Shown: positions 7,958 to 14,680 of the stretch, one piece after another
Layout: every line of letters starts with the position of its first letter
How positions within the stretch are numbered: position 1 is the stretch's first letter
Origin: an uncultured Lachnospiraceae bacterium
GTDB taxonomy: Bacteria; Bacillota; Clostridia; Lachnospirales; Lachnospiraceae
Length of the DNA stretch: 15,902 nucleotides
Direction: 5' to 3'
Assembly: GCA_910587935.1 (NCBI GenBank)
Contig: CAJUNP010000051.1
Location: 1 to 15,902 of the forward strand
Position numbers and translations under genes: made by a program
The notes under the pieces: generated by a model
Told to the model about the DNA's origin: nothing
Database searches by the model: none
Seen by the model: the letters and a program-made list of their open reading frames with translations, nothing else

Positions 7958-8686
7958 ATGGCAAAGGAACCTCATTATTGGTTTGAGTTTGCAACGTATA
8001 ATCAGATGTCGCCGCAGACGCATGACCGGATACCCGCTTCGATGGAAGAAGAGACCGGGGCCGCGTGGATGAATGGTTTTGAAGACCTGATAGATTTGTA
8101 CGAAAAAGGTTACTTTATGGAAAATACGCTTTATACGTCCGCCGATGAAAGTTTTCAGTATTTTCTGGACGGAAAAGCGGCGTTTTTTGTGGACGGTTCC
8201 TGGAAAGTAGGCACGGTTCTGCAGAAAGCGGACGGTGTAAATGACTATTCGGTTACTTATGTACCGGGAAAGGGAGACAGAAAGGCGACCGATATTATAG
8301 GCGGATTTTCGTCCGGCTGGTATATTACGAAAAAGGCGTGGGATGATCCGGAGAAAAGAAAGGCGGCGGTTGAATTTATAACGTATATGACAAGAGATGC
8401 CGTTGTTTCTGAATTTGCCTCGGTTTCTCTGTCTGCAACAGCCTTAAAAAACGGGGAGCAGTATCAGGCGGAGGATTTTTGCCAGTTACAGAAAGATGCG
8501 GCGCTGATGCTGGAGCAGCGGACCAGCATTGTTCCCGCCGTGCAGGATACGATTTCCGTCCGATGCAGGGCGCCATTGTTTGAAGGAATGCCGGACATTT
8601 TGACGGGAAGAGTTACGCTGGAAACGGCGTTTGAGGAATTTTTTAAATTAAGGGAGGAAGAGAGCAGGGGCATTGTTCCGGAATAA
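7958..8686 (+). CDS. ABC-type sugar-binding lipoprotein, C-terminal fragment (frameshifted gene)
   Basis: This is the second part of the binding-protein gene that begins at 7338; this open frame carries 242 codons from its first ATG. Typical C-terminal SBP features are ESFQYFLDGKAAFFVDGSW (the FxxGKAAM-like motif), DIIGGFSSGWYITKKAWDDP and KAAVEFITYMT. No Shine-Dalgarno site precedes the ATG at 7958, and the homologous reading extends upstream past it to at least 7931 (AGYTPIAAS). It is therefore probably not an independent gene but the downstream half of a broken one. After the stop at 8686 comes a separate promoter for the response regulator. Ligand unknown. Confidence 0.78.
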   Translation: MAKEPHYWFEFATYNQMSPQTHDRIPASMEEETGAAWMNGFEDLIDLYEKGYFMENTLYTSADESFQYFLDGKAAFFVDGSWKVGTVLQKADGVNDYSVTYVPGKGDRKATDIIGGFSSGWYITKKAWDDPEKRKAAVEFITYMTRDAVVSEFASVSLSATALKNGEQYQAEDFCQLQKDAALMLEQRTSIVPAVQDTISVRCRAPLFEGMPDILTGRVTLETAFEEFFKLREEESRGIVPE

Positions 8687-8699
8687 GAAAACGCCGGAT

Positions 8700-8728
8700 T
8701 TGTCAAAATTTAAAAAATGTGGTATAAT
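8700..8728 (+). promoter_or_regulatory. Sigma-A promoter with extended -10 for the response regulator
   Basis: TTGTCA (8700-8705) and TATAAT (8723-8728) are spaced by 17 bp, with TGG directly before the -10 forming an extended -10. The promoter starts 14 nt after the binding-protein stop, so the regulator can be expressed apart from the kinase. Confidence 0.8.
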
Positions 8729-8798
8729 AACTATACTATGTAATATCAGTTCGGCAAACTGGTTATAGAAGATCCTGCATAGAGATTGGGGCGATAGA

Positions 8799-9623
8799 AT
8801 GTATAAAGTAGTAATTATTGACGATGAGCCAATTATTGTGGAGGGGTTGTCAAGAAGCATTCAATGGAAGAACTGGCAGTGTGAAGTGGTCGGAACGGCG
8901 TCCAGTGGAGAAGAGGGGATGGAGCTGATTGATACGGTGAATCCCGATATTTTGTTTTCCGATATCTGTATGCCCGGGATGGACGGGCTTACTATGATTG
9001 CCGCTATTAAATCGCAGCATCCCAACATGGAAATTACAATTTTAACCGGTTTTCGTGATTTTGATTATGCACAGCGGGCGATTCGCCTGGGGGTGACGCG
9101 ATTCCTTTTAAAACCCTCCAAAACGGACGAGCTGATGGAAGCCGTAGAAAAGATGACGAATAATCTTGCTGCCAGCCATATTTATCCCGACAGCCGGCCG
9201 GTAATTGCAGATACGCCGGAATTAACCGTAAAGGGAGAAAATTTTCCGGCTGATCAGGAAGATGTTATTGAAGACAGTCCGGCGGGAAGCTTTATTGTAA
9301 ATAACGCGCTGCAGTACATGGAAGAGAATTATATGAATAAGCTGAAGCTTTCCGATGTAGCCGAAAAGTGTTTTGTCAGTCAATGGCATTTAAGCAAGCT
9401 TTTGAACCGCTACAAAGAGCAGAGCTTTTCCGATATCCTGAATAATATAAGGGTTGAGAAAGCCAAAGCGATGTTACAGAATCCTACGCTTCGGATCGGA
9501 GATGTGGCAGAGCACGTGGGTTTTATGGATATGGCGCATTTTTCCAGGGTGTTTAAAAAACAGGTGGGCGTTTCGGCAAACGAATACCGCAATACCGTTA
9601 TAACAACTGAAAAGAAAAACTGA
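8799..9623 (+). CDS. AraC-family response regulator (YesN-like)
   Basis: A 274-residue cytoplasmic transcription factor. The N-terminal receiver domain (about 1-120) has the acidic pair Asp8/Asp9, phospho-acceptor Asp55 in LFSDICMPGMDG, and Lys105 in FLLKPSK. A linker (about 120-170) is followed by a C-terminal AraC double helix-turn-helix domain (about 170-268). This domain contains YMEENYMNKLKLSDVAEKCF, WHLSKLLNRYKEQSF and the signature VAEHVGFMDMAHFSRVFKKQ. At 274 residues it is shorter than the 500-residue YesN forms, since it lacks the long middle region. It is the natural partner of the kinase at 5567. Targets could include the sugar-phosphorylase promoter, whose -35 is weak, but no binding site can be shown. 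The Shine-Dalgarno site is poor (ttgggg). Confidence 0.9.
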   Translation: MYKVVIIDDEPIIVEGLSRSIQWKNWQCEVVGTASSGEEGMELIDTVNPDILFSDICMPGMDGLTMIAAIKSQHPNMEITILTGFRDFDYAQRAIRLGVTRFLLKPSKTDELMEAVEKMTNNLAASHIYPDSRPVIADTPELTVKGENFPADQEDVIEDSPAGSFIVNNALQYMEENYMNKLKLSDVAEKCFVSQWHLSKLLNRYKEQSFSDILNNIRVEKAKAMLQNPTLRIGDVAEHVGFMDMAHFSRVFKKQVGVSANEYRNTVITTEKKN

Positions 9624-9650
9624 CAATTTGCGGAAATTTAAAAAAAACTA

Positions 9651-9679
9651 TTTACACTTTGGTGAAAAAGAGGTAATAT
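9651..9679 (+). promoter_or_regulatory. Promoter of the thrS T-box leader
   Basis: TTTACA (9651-9656) and TAATAT (9674-9679) are separated by 17 bp, 27 nt after the response-regulator stop. Transcription would begin near 9686, giving a leader of about 175 nt up to the terminator U run. Confidence 0.7.
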
Positions 9680-9685
9680 AAACAA

Positions 9686-9862
9686 AAATAAGGCAATACG
9701 ATGACGGGACTAACCAACCCTGAGTGACCCTAATCCGGTCCGTTTGGCATACGTTACAGGCCATGGAGAGGTCTTCTTTTCATAATGAGCGAGAAGGCAA
9801 AAAGGGTGGAACCGCGTATGATACGTCCCTTACACTTTTAATGAAGTGTAAGGGATTTTTTT
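9686..9862 (+). promoter_or_regulatory. T-box riboswitch of thrS with terminator
   Basis: The leader carries the T-box signature AAAGGGTGGAACCGCG (9801-9816), followed by GTCCCTT (9825-9831), which can pair with AAGGG as antiterminator. The competing terminator is a 12-bp stem, TCCCTTACACTT (9826-9837) with AAGTGTAAGGGA (9844-9855), then seven Ts (9856-9862). Uncharged tRNA-Thr should stabilise the antiterminator. The TGGA in the bulge would pair with tRNA ending UCCA. GATGA (9700-9704) looks like the k-turn at the base of stem I, and CTTCT/AGAAG (about 9773-9795) like stem III. Only about 115 nt precede the T-box, so the leader is compact. I could not fix the specifier; ACC occurs at 9713, 9717 and 9727. 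Confidence 0.9.
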
Positions 9863-9903
9863 ATGTGCAGGCCCGCATATGGAAAAAGAAAGGAATGATA
9901 ATC

Positions 9904-11859
9904 ATGAGAATTATGTTAAAAGATGGTTCGGTAAAAGAGTATGGACAGCCCATGAGCGCTTATGAGATTGCCGCGGATATCAGCGAGGGGCTGGCGAGAG
10001 TGGCGTGTGCCGCATGGGTGGACGGAAAAGTTGTGGATTTGCGTACGGTCATTGACAAGGACTGCGAGTTAAGTATTTTAACGGCCAATGATCAGGAGGG
10101 GCTGCGGGTAATCAGGCATACCGCTTCCCACGTCCTGGCGGAGGCCGTAAAGCGCCTTTTCCCGGAAGCAAAGCTTGCTATCGGGCCGAGTATTGATACC
10201 GGTTATTACTATGATTTTGAACATGCGCCTTTTTCCAGAGAAGATCTGGATAAACTGGAAGGCGAGATGAAGAAAATTATAAAAGAAGGCAGGAAGTTAG
10301 AGAAGTTTACGCTTCCCAGGGAAGAAGCGATTAAGTTCATGGAAGAGAAAAAGGAACCCTATAAGGTGGAGCTGATTCGCGATCTTCCGGAAGATGCCGA
10401 AATTTCATTTTACAGCCAGGGAGATTTTGTGGATTTATGCGCAGGGCCGCATTTAATGAGTACGAAAGGAATTAAGGCGTTTAAGCTGACTTCTTCTTCC
10501 GGCGCTTACTGGCGCGGAAAATCGGAAAATGCAATGCTGCAAAGAATTTACGGAACCGCTTTTAACAAGAAGGAAGAGCTGGCCGAGTATTTGGAATATC
10601 TGGATAATATCAAAAACAGAGACCATAATAAGCTGGGCCGTGAAATGGAACTTTTCACTACGGTTGACGTGATCGGCCAGGGTCTGCCGCTTCTGATGCC
10701 CAAGGGAACTAAAATGGTGCAGACTCTGCAAAGGTGGATCGAGGATCTTGAAGATAACGAGTGGGGATATGTAAGAACCAAAACGCCTCTTATGGCCAAA
10801 AGCGATCTGTATAAGATTTCCGGCCATTGGGATCATTATAAAGACGGCATGTTTGTGCTGGGAGACGAGGACAAAGATAAAGAAGTGTTTGCCCTTCGTC
10901 CCATGACTTGTCCCTTCCAGTATTATGTATATAAGGCGACACAACATTCCTACAGGGATCTGCCCATTCGTTACGGCGAGACTTCCACGCTGTTCCGCAA
11001 TGAGGACTCAGGGGAGATGCACGGCCTTACCCGCGTCCGCCAGTTTACGATCAGCGAGGGACATCTGATTGTACGTCCGGATCAGATGGTTGAAGAGTTT
11101 AAGGGATGTATCGCGCTTGCAAAGCATGTGATGACTACGCTTGGCCTTCAGGATGATATTACATGGCACCTTTCCAAATGGGACCCTGATAATAAGGAGA
11201 AATATATCGGAGAGCCGGAGGTGTGGAACCAGACAGAACAGCATATCCGCGATATATTGGTAGAACTGGAGCTTCCCTTTACGGAGGAGGCAGGCGAAGC
11301 GGCTTTCTATGGCCCCAAGGTAGATATCAATGCGAAAAATGTGTATGGCAAAGAAGATACCATGATTACCATCCAGTGGGATGCGCTCCTGGCTGAACAG
11401 TTCGATATGTACTATATTGATCAGAACGGCGATAAGGTACGCCCTTATATTATTCACAGAACTTCCATGGGATGCTATGAGAGAACGCTGGCATGGCTGA
11501 TAGAAAAATACGCAGGTAAATTCCCTACATGGCTGTGTCCGGAGCAGGTGCGCATACTTCCGATTTCGGAAAAGTATGCGGAATATGCGTCAAAAGTTGA
11601 AAAAGAATTGAAGAAAAACGGTATTCTTGCGACTACGGATAACCGTTCCGAAAAAATCGGCTACAAGATTCGTGAAACCAGAATTGCAAAGGTTCCGTAC
11701 ATGCTTGTGGTTGGCGAGAAGGAAGAAGCCGCCGGGCTGGTATCGGTAAGAAGCCGTTTTGAGGGAGATGAAGGACAAAAAACCCTTGAAGAATTTATAT
11801 CCCGTATCTGTGAGGAAATCCGCACCAAAGAAATTCGCAGAGAAACGGTTTCGGAATAA
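9904..11859 (+). CDS. thrS: Threonyl-tRNA synthetase
   Basis: A 651-residue class II aminoacyl-tRNA synthetase that charges tRNA-Thr. ATG 9904 is chosen for its AAAGGA Shine-Dalgarno site; in-frame starts from 9724 lie inside the T-box leader. Domains in order are TGS (about 1-62), the editing domain with HTASH (His near 77-81) and FVDLCAGPHL, the catalytic core with motif 2 RNEDSGEMHGLTRVRQF, and the anticodon-binding domain (about 550-640, QVRILPISEKY). Zinc ligands by alignment to recalled E. coli ThrS are Cys336 (PMTCP), His387 (SEGH) and His518 (IIHRTSMG). The stretches MTCPFQYY and FTISEGH differ from the E. coli forms MNCPGH and FTQDDAH, suggesting a distinct bacterial ThrS branch. No clear terminator follows, so the DUF1540 gene could be read through. 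Confidence 0.97.
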   Translation: MRIMLKDGSVKEYGQPMSAYEIAADISEGLARVACAAWVDGKVVDLRTVIDKDCELSILTANDQEGLRVIRHTASHVLAEAVKRLFPEAKLAIGPSIDTGYYYDFEHAPFSREDLDKLEGEMKKIIKEGRKLEKFTLPREEAIKFMEEKKEPYKVELIRDLPEDAEISFYSQGDFVDLCAGPHLMSTKGIKAFKLTSSSGAYWRGKSENAMLQRIYGTAFNKKEELAEYLEYLDNIKNRDHNKLGREMELFTTVDVIGQGLPLLMPKGTKMVQTLQRWIEDLEDNEWGYVRTKTPLMAKSDLYKISGHWDHYKDGMFVLGDEDKDKEVFALRPMTCPFQYYVYKATQHSYRDLPIRYGETSTLFRNEDSGEMHGLTRVRQFTISEGHLIVRPDQMVEEFKGCIALAKHVMTTLGLQDDITWHLSKWDPDNKEKYIGEPEVWNQTEQHIRDILVELELPFTEEAGEAAFYGPKVDINAKNVYGKEDTMITIQWDALLAEQFDMYYIDQNGDKVRPYIIHRTSMGCYERTLAWLIEKYAGKFPTWLCPEQVRILPISEKYAEYASKVEKELKKNGILATTDNRSEKIGYKIRETRIAKVPYMLVVGEKEEAAGLVSVRSRFEGDEGQKTLEEFISRICEEIRTKEIRRETVSE

Positions 11860-11944
11860 TTTTTTTTAAAAAGGGCAGACTAATTCTGCATGGCCTGCAT
11901 TCATTTAATCCGGATCAGGAAAGGCTGTGCGGAAGGAGGCTCAT

Positions 11945-12265
11945 ATGGCAGATTTAAAATGTGGTGTGGAAAACTGTACCTATAACGCAGACTGCTATTG
12001 TTGTAAAGGCGATATCATGGTTGGCGGCAAACATGCCTGCAATTGTGACGACACCTGCTGCGACAGCTTTGCGCAGAAAAGAGAGGGGTATGATTCTTTT
12101 TCCAGCGCGTTGTCTCATCCCAGCAGATCGATCAGCATCGACTGTGAGGCGGTAAAATGTATTTATAATTCTAATTATAAGTGTACGGCAGACCATGTGG
12201 ATATCAAGGGATGCGGTGCATGCGACTGCAGGGAAACCGCCTGCGCTACGTTTACGGAAGGCTGA
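11945..12265 (+). CDS. Cysteine-rich protein with two DUF1540 domains
   Basis: A 106-residue small protein with 16 cysteines. ATG 11945 follows GGAAGGAGG (11931-11939); the in-frame GTG at 11927 lacks such a site. Two related units are visible. Residues 4-42 follow CGVENCTYN...CNCDDTCCDSF, and residues 65-103 follow CEAVKCIYN...CDCRETACATF, joined by a Ser-rich linker (52-64). The pattern C-x4-C-x-YN...C-x-T/A-F is that of DUF1540, a clostridial family of unknown function. The cysteine spacing suggests metal binding, which is inference. The gene lies 85 nt after thrS and is followed by a hairpin terminator. No signal peptide or membrane segment is present. Confidence 0.87.
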   Translation: MADLKCGVENCTYNADCYCCKGDIMVGGKHACNCDDTCCDSFAQKREGYDSFSSALSHPSRSISIDCEAVKCIYNSNYKCTADHVDIKGCGACDCRETACATFTEG

Positions 12266-12302
12266 TGCGTTAATTAAGACAGTTTCAGATGGGAAGCAGA
12301 CC

Positions 12303-12343
12303 TCTGCCGTACTGTTGTTAAGATAGTGCGGCAGAATTATTTT
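12303..12343 (+). terminator. Terminator after the DUF1540 gene
   Basis: An 11-bp stem, TCTGCCGTACT (12303-12313) with AGTGCGGCAGA (12325-12335) including one G-T pair, and an 11-nt loop, followed by attatttt. The T tract is interrupted, so strength is uncertain, but position 38 nt after the stop fits. Confidence 0.75.
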
Positions 12344-12370
12344 CCAGAATTATTTTATTGAAAATTATGA

Positions 12371-12399
12371 TTGACAGAGGTTGCCATATGTGATAAAGT
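12371..12399 (+). promoter_or_regulatory. Promoter of the infC-rpmI-rplT operon
   Basis: TTGACA (12371-12376) and TAAAGT (12394-12399) are spaced by 17 bp. Transcription would begin near 12406, leaving a leader of about 180 nt before infC. Confidence 0.78.
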
Positions 12400-12405
12400 A
12401 AATAA

Positions 12406-12564
12406 GTGTGTAAAGCACATATTTGATCAAGCAGAGTATCCACTCTCACCTTACGGCAACAGAGCTTGTAAGCGTTCATATCTTTTTCAAACGGAGATTG
12501 TACGGTTTTGGTATGTTCCGTATTGCGATGGATTTAAGTGGATAGTCTGACTATCCACTTTTTT
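12406..12564 (+). promoter_or_regulatory. L20-type attenuator leader of infC-rpmI-rplT
   Basis: This accounts for most of the 320-nt gap before infC. A strong terminator is formed by AAGTGGATAGT (12536-12546), loop CTG, and ACTATCCACTT (12550-12560), followed by a T run to 12564, ending 21 nt before the infC start. The upstream segment TATCCACT (12437-12444) is identical to part of the terminator 3' arm and is complementary to AGTGGATA (12537-12544) of its 5' arm. Pairing of these two would enclose about 90 nt and prevent the terminator. In Bacillus subtilis, ribosomal protein L20 controls this operon through such an attenuator; the same control is inferred here. Confidence 0.85.
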
Positions 12565-12585
12565 ATTCTTATGGAGGGCAAAGCC

Positions 12586-13092
12586 ATTAGCGAATTATTT
12601 ATTAACGAACAGATTAGAGACAAAGAAGTACGCGTAGTCGGAGAGGGCGGAGAGCAGCTTGGAATTATGTCTTCAAGGGATGCGCAAAAGCTTGCGGATG
12701 AGGCAGGCCTGGATCTTGTTAAAATTGCGCCTACCGCAAAGCCGCCTGTATGTAAAATTGTAGATTATGGCAAGTTCAAATATGAACAGACCAGAAAAGA
12801 AAAGGAAGCAAGAAAAAAGCAGAAAGTAATTGAGATCAAGGAAATCCGTTTATCACCCAATATTGATACGAACGATCTGAATACGAAAATCAATGCTGCC
12901 AGAAAATTTTTAAGCAAAGGAGACAAAGTAAAAATAACCCTTCGTTTCCGCGGGCGTGAGATGGCCCACATGAACAGCAGCAAGCATATATTGGATGAAT
13001 TCGCGGAAACTCTTGCGGATATCGCGGTTGTTGAAAAAGCGCCTAAGGTAGAAGGCAGGAGCATGACTATGTTTTTAACTGAGAAGCGTTAA
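12586..13092 (+). CDS. infC: Translation initiation factor IF-3 (probable AUU start)
   Basis: A protein of about 168 residues that binds the 30S subunit and checks start-codon selection. The N-domain has FINEQIRDKEVRVVGEGGEQ and APTAKPPVCKIVDYGKFKYE; the C-domain has IRLSPNIDTNDLNTKINAAR and KVKITLRFRGREMAH. I place the start at ATT 12586: GGAGGG (12573-12578) lies 7 nt upstream, whereas the in-frame ATG at 12571 overlaps that site and has only T-rich terminator sequence before it. An AUU start is the known E. coli infC autoregulation device. The alternative annotation is 12571 (173 residues). rpmI follows 47 nt downstream. Confidence 0.93.
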   Translation: MSELFINEQIRDKEVRVVGEGGEQLGIMSSRDAQKLADEAGLDLVKIAPTAKPPVCKIVDYGKFKYEQTRKEKEARKKQKVIEIKEIRLSPNIDTNDLNTKINAARKFLSKGDKVKITLRFRGREMAHMNSSKHILDEFAETLADIAVVEKAPKVEGRSMTMFLTEKR

Positions 13093-13139
13093 TTCGTACA
13101 GTTAAAATAGATTAAGTTTAAGTATAGGAGGAACTCGTT

Positions 13140-13337
13140 ATGCCAAAAATGAAGACAAGCAGAGCAGCAGCAAAGCGTTTTAAAGTTACCGGAACAGGTA
13201 AATTGAAAAGAAGTAAAGCTTACAAAAGCCATATCTTAACCAAAAAGTCTGCAAAGAGAAAAAGGAATCTCAGACAGCCGGCTATTACCGATGCAACCAA
13301 TGTTAAGAATATGAAGAAGATTTTACCGTATTTATAA
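13140..13337 (+). CDS. rpmI: Ribosomal protein L35
   Basis: A 65-residue very basic protein of the large ribosomal subunit. The opening MPKMKTSRAAAKRFKVTGTG and KAYKSHILTKKSAKRKRNLR are diagnostic, and the length is normal for L35. AGGAGG (13127-13132) precedes the ATG. It is the second gene of infC-rpmI-rplT, 27 nt before rplT, with no terminator between. Confidence 0.97.
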   Translation: MPKMKTSRAAAKRFKVTGTGKLKRSKAYKSHILTKKSAKRKRNLRQPAITDATNVKNMKKILPYL

Positions 13338-13364
13338 ACCGGGTATCGTAAGGAGGAATAAGAA

Positions 13365-13721
13365 ATGGCAAGAATTAAGGGCGGACAGAACGCCAGAAAA
13401 AAACATAACAGAGTTTTAAAGCTTGCAAAGGGCTATAGAGGAGCGCGTTCAAAACAGTACAGAGTAGCGAAGCAGTCGGTAATGAGAGCGCTGGCTTCAT
13501 CCTACGCAGGAAGAAAAGAGAGAAAGCGTCAGTTCAGACAGCTCTGGATTGCAAGAATTAACGCAGCGGCAAGACTCAACGGCTTATCTTACAGTAAATT
13601 TATGTATGGCCTTAAGATTGCAGGCGTTGATATGAACAGAAAGATGCTTGCAGAGATGGCAGTGAATGATGCGGAAGGATTTGCAACGTTAGCAGAACTT
13701 GCAAAGTCTAAAATTGCATAA
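13365..13721 (+). CDS. rplT: Ribosomal protein L20
   Basis: A 118-residue basic protein that binds 23S rRNA early in large-subunit assembly. The N-terminal extension MARIKGGQNARKKHNRVLKL, then AKGYRGARSKQYRVAKQSV and RKRQFRQLWIARINAAARLN, are diagnostic. AAGGAGG (13351-13357) precedes the ATG. In Bacillus, L20 represses its own operon by binding the leader RNA; the attenuator at 12406-12564 suggests the same here. A terminator follows 40 nt after the stop. Confidence 0.97.
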   Translation: MARIKGGQNARKKHNRVLKLAKGYRGARSKQYRVAKQSVMRALASSYAGRKERKRQFRQLWIARINAAARLNGLSYSKFMYGLKIAGVDMNRKMLAEMAVNDAEGFATLAELAKSKIA

Positions 13722-13761
13722 ATCAAAAATAGATTTGTGCAGCGCAATTATAAAGATTATC

Positions 13762-13800
13762 AAAAGAGTTTTCCGGCAAGGAAAGCTCTTTTTTCTTTTG
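13762..13800 (+). terminator. Terminator of the infC-rpmI-rplT operon
   Basis: A 13-bp stem, AAAAGAGTTTTCC (13762-13774) with GGAAAGCTCTTTT (13780-13792) and one T-G pair, has a GGCAA loop and is followed by a T-rich tract (ttcttttg). Confidence 0.93.
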
Positions 13801-13886
13801 TTATGCTATCCTCTTGACCGTGTATGCTCTTGACAAGAAAGGGTACCCAGAGAAAATTACAAATTAGAAGGCACAATAGCAGGGCA

Positions 13887-13915
13887 TTGTCCTTTCATGG
13901 AAAATACGTTATAAT
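13887..13915 (+). promoter_or_regulatory. Promoter of the DUF4317-family gene
   Basis: TTGTCC (13887-13892) and TATAAT (13910-13915) are spaced by 17 bp. In the 5' leader an 11-bp hairpin, ACTGCCGCATA (13934-13944) with TATGCGGCGGT (13955-13965) including one T-G pair, lies 25 nt before the start codon. The hairpin lacks a good U run, so a terminator is unlikely. Confidence 0.68.
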
Positions 13916-13989
13916 TTCTACATAGTAAAACAGACTGCCGCATACCGGACCGGATATGCGGCGGTATTTCGCAGGGAGCATGGGTATAT

Positions 13990-14622
13990 ATGGCAATTAA
14001 TCGTGAGGATATGTTGGAACTGACAAGACGCATGACTTTGAAACGCAACTGCTTTGACAGAATCGCCGGGGCATATCTGGACAAAGAGGGATTTGTAGAC
14101 GGAACTTTTAACAAACACTTTCACAGGCTGTCTTTAAAGGATCAGCAGATAAACCTTGATATAGCAAAGGCTGTTCCTTTTTCAGATACCAATGTACAAT
14201 TAAAAGAGTATGTTTTCGGGGAAGCGGACCGGAAGCCGGGGAGCATATGGCAGCTGCTTATGGCGCTGAAGGAATGCGGACTGAAAAATGATGCCATGTT
14301 GGATGTGTTTTATGAGGAATTTGGCAAGATATACCGGTCGCATGGAAACTATGCCGTTTACTTTTTCCATGGCAGTTATGATGTTCCGCTGAAAGCCAGT
14401 GATAAGGAAAGTCTGTGGGAATCGGAAGAGGTCTACCAGTTCTTAATCTGTGCGGTCTGCCCGGTAAGCGGCGATTACGAGCCGGGGGAGCCGGAGTGTG
14501 GGTTTTTGTTCCCGGCATTTAAAGACAGGAGCAGTGATACGGATAGGATTAATATATTTCAGGCAGCCGGAACCTTCGGGAAAGCCGGAGGAGTGGAAGC
14601 AATTCTGTTTTCCCATAAATAA
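13990..14622 (+). CDS. DUF4317-family protein, N-terminal part (apparent frameshift)
   Basis: A 210-codon reading frame whose first about 186 residues resemble the clostridial DUF4317 family of unknown function: LTRRMTLKRNCFDRIAGAYL, DAMLDVFYEEFGKIY, GNYAVYFFHGSYDVPLKASD, EEVYQFLICAVCPV and GFLFPAFKDRSSD. No signal peptide or membrane segment is seen. GGGAG (13974-13978) lies 11 nt before the ATG. Beyond DRSSDTDR (14547) the family-like sequence continues in the +1 frame as LIYFRQPEPS, aligning without a gap to the recalled LLYYTKNPEE of relatives. The last 24 residues of this frame therefore look like frameshifted read-out. Removing one base near 14548 would join the frame to the one ending at 15097, giving about 368 residues, close to usual family length. 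Confidence 0.7.
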   Translation: MAINREDMLELTRRMTLKRNCFDRIAGAYLDKEGFVDGTFNKHFHRLSLKDQQINLDIAKAVPFSDTNVQLKEYVFGEADRKPGSIWQLLMALKECGLKNDAMLDVFYEEFGKIYRSHGNYAVYFFHGSYDVPLKASDKESLWESEEVYQFLICAVCPVSGDYEPGEPECGFLFPAFKDRSSDTDRINIFQAAGTFGKAGGVEAILFSHK

Positions 14623-14680
14623 ATCTCAGAAATATATAACGGCAGACAGTGAGTTACTAAAAAAACGCACGGAGGTATCC

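Noticed and set aside
10453..10947. Antisense open frame of 164 codons inside thrS
   Set aside because: It lies wholly opposite a certain gene, shows no family motif and is a codon-bias shadow.
11861..11889. T run and small GCAGA/TCTGC hairpin after thrS as a terminator
   Set aside because: The T run precedes the hairpin rather than following it, and the stem has only 5 bp.
12538..12585. GTG 12538 or ATG 12571 as the infC start
   Set aside because: GTG 12538 lies inside the attenuator stem, and ATG 12571 overlaps the ribosome binding site that serves ATT 12586.
13811..13834. Direct repeat CTCTTGAC (13811-13818 and 13827-13834)
   Set aside because: Eight bases, only two copies and no matching -10 box at the proper distance; too little for an operator or promoter claim.
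13841..13848. Palindrome GGGTACCC
   Set aside because: A lone 8-bp palindrome is expected by chance and has no supporting context.
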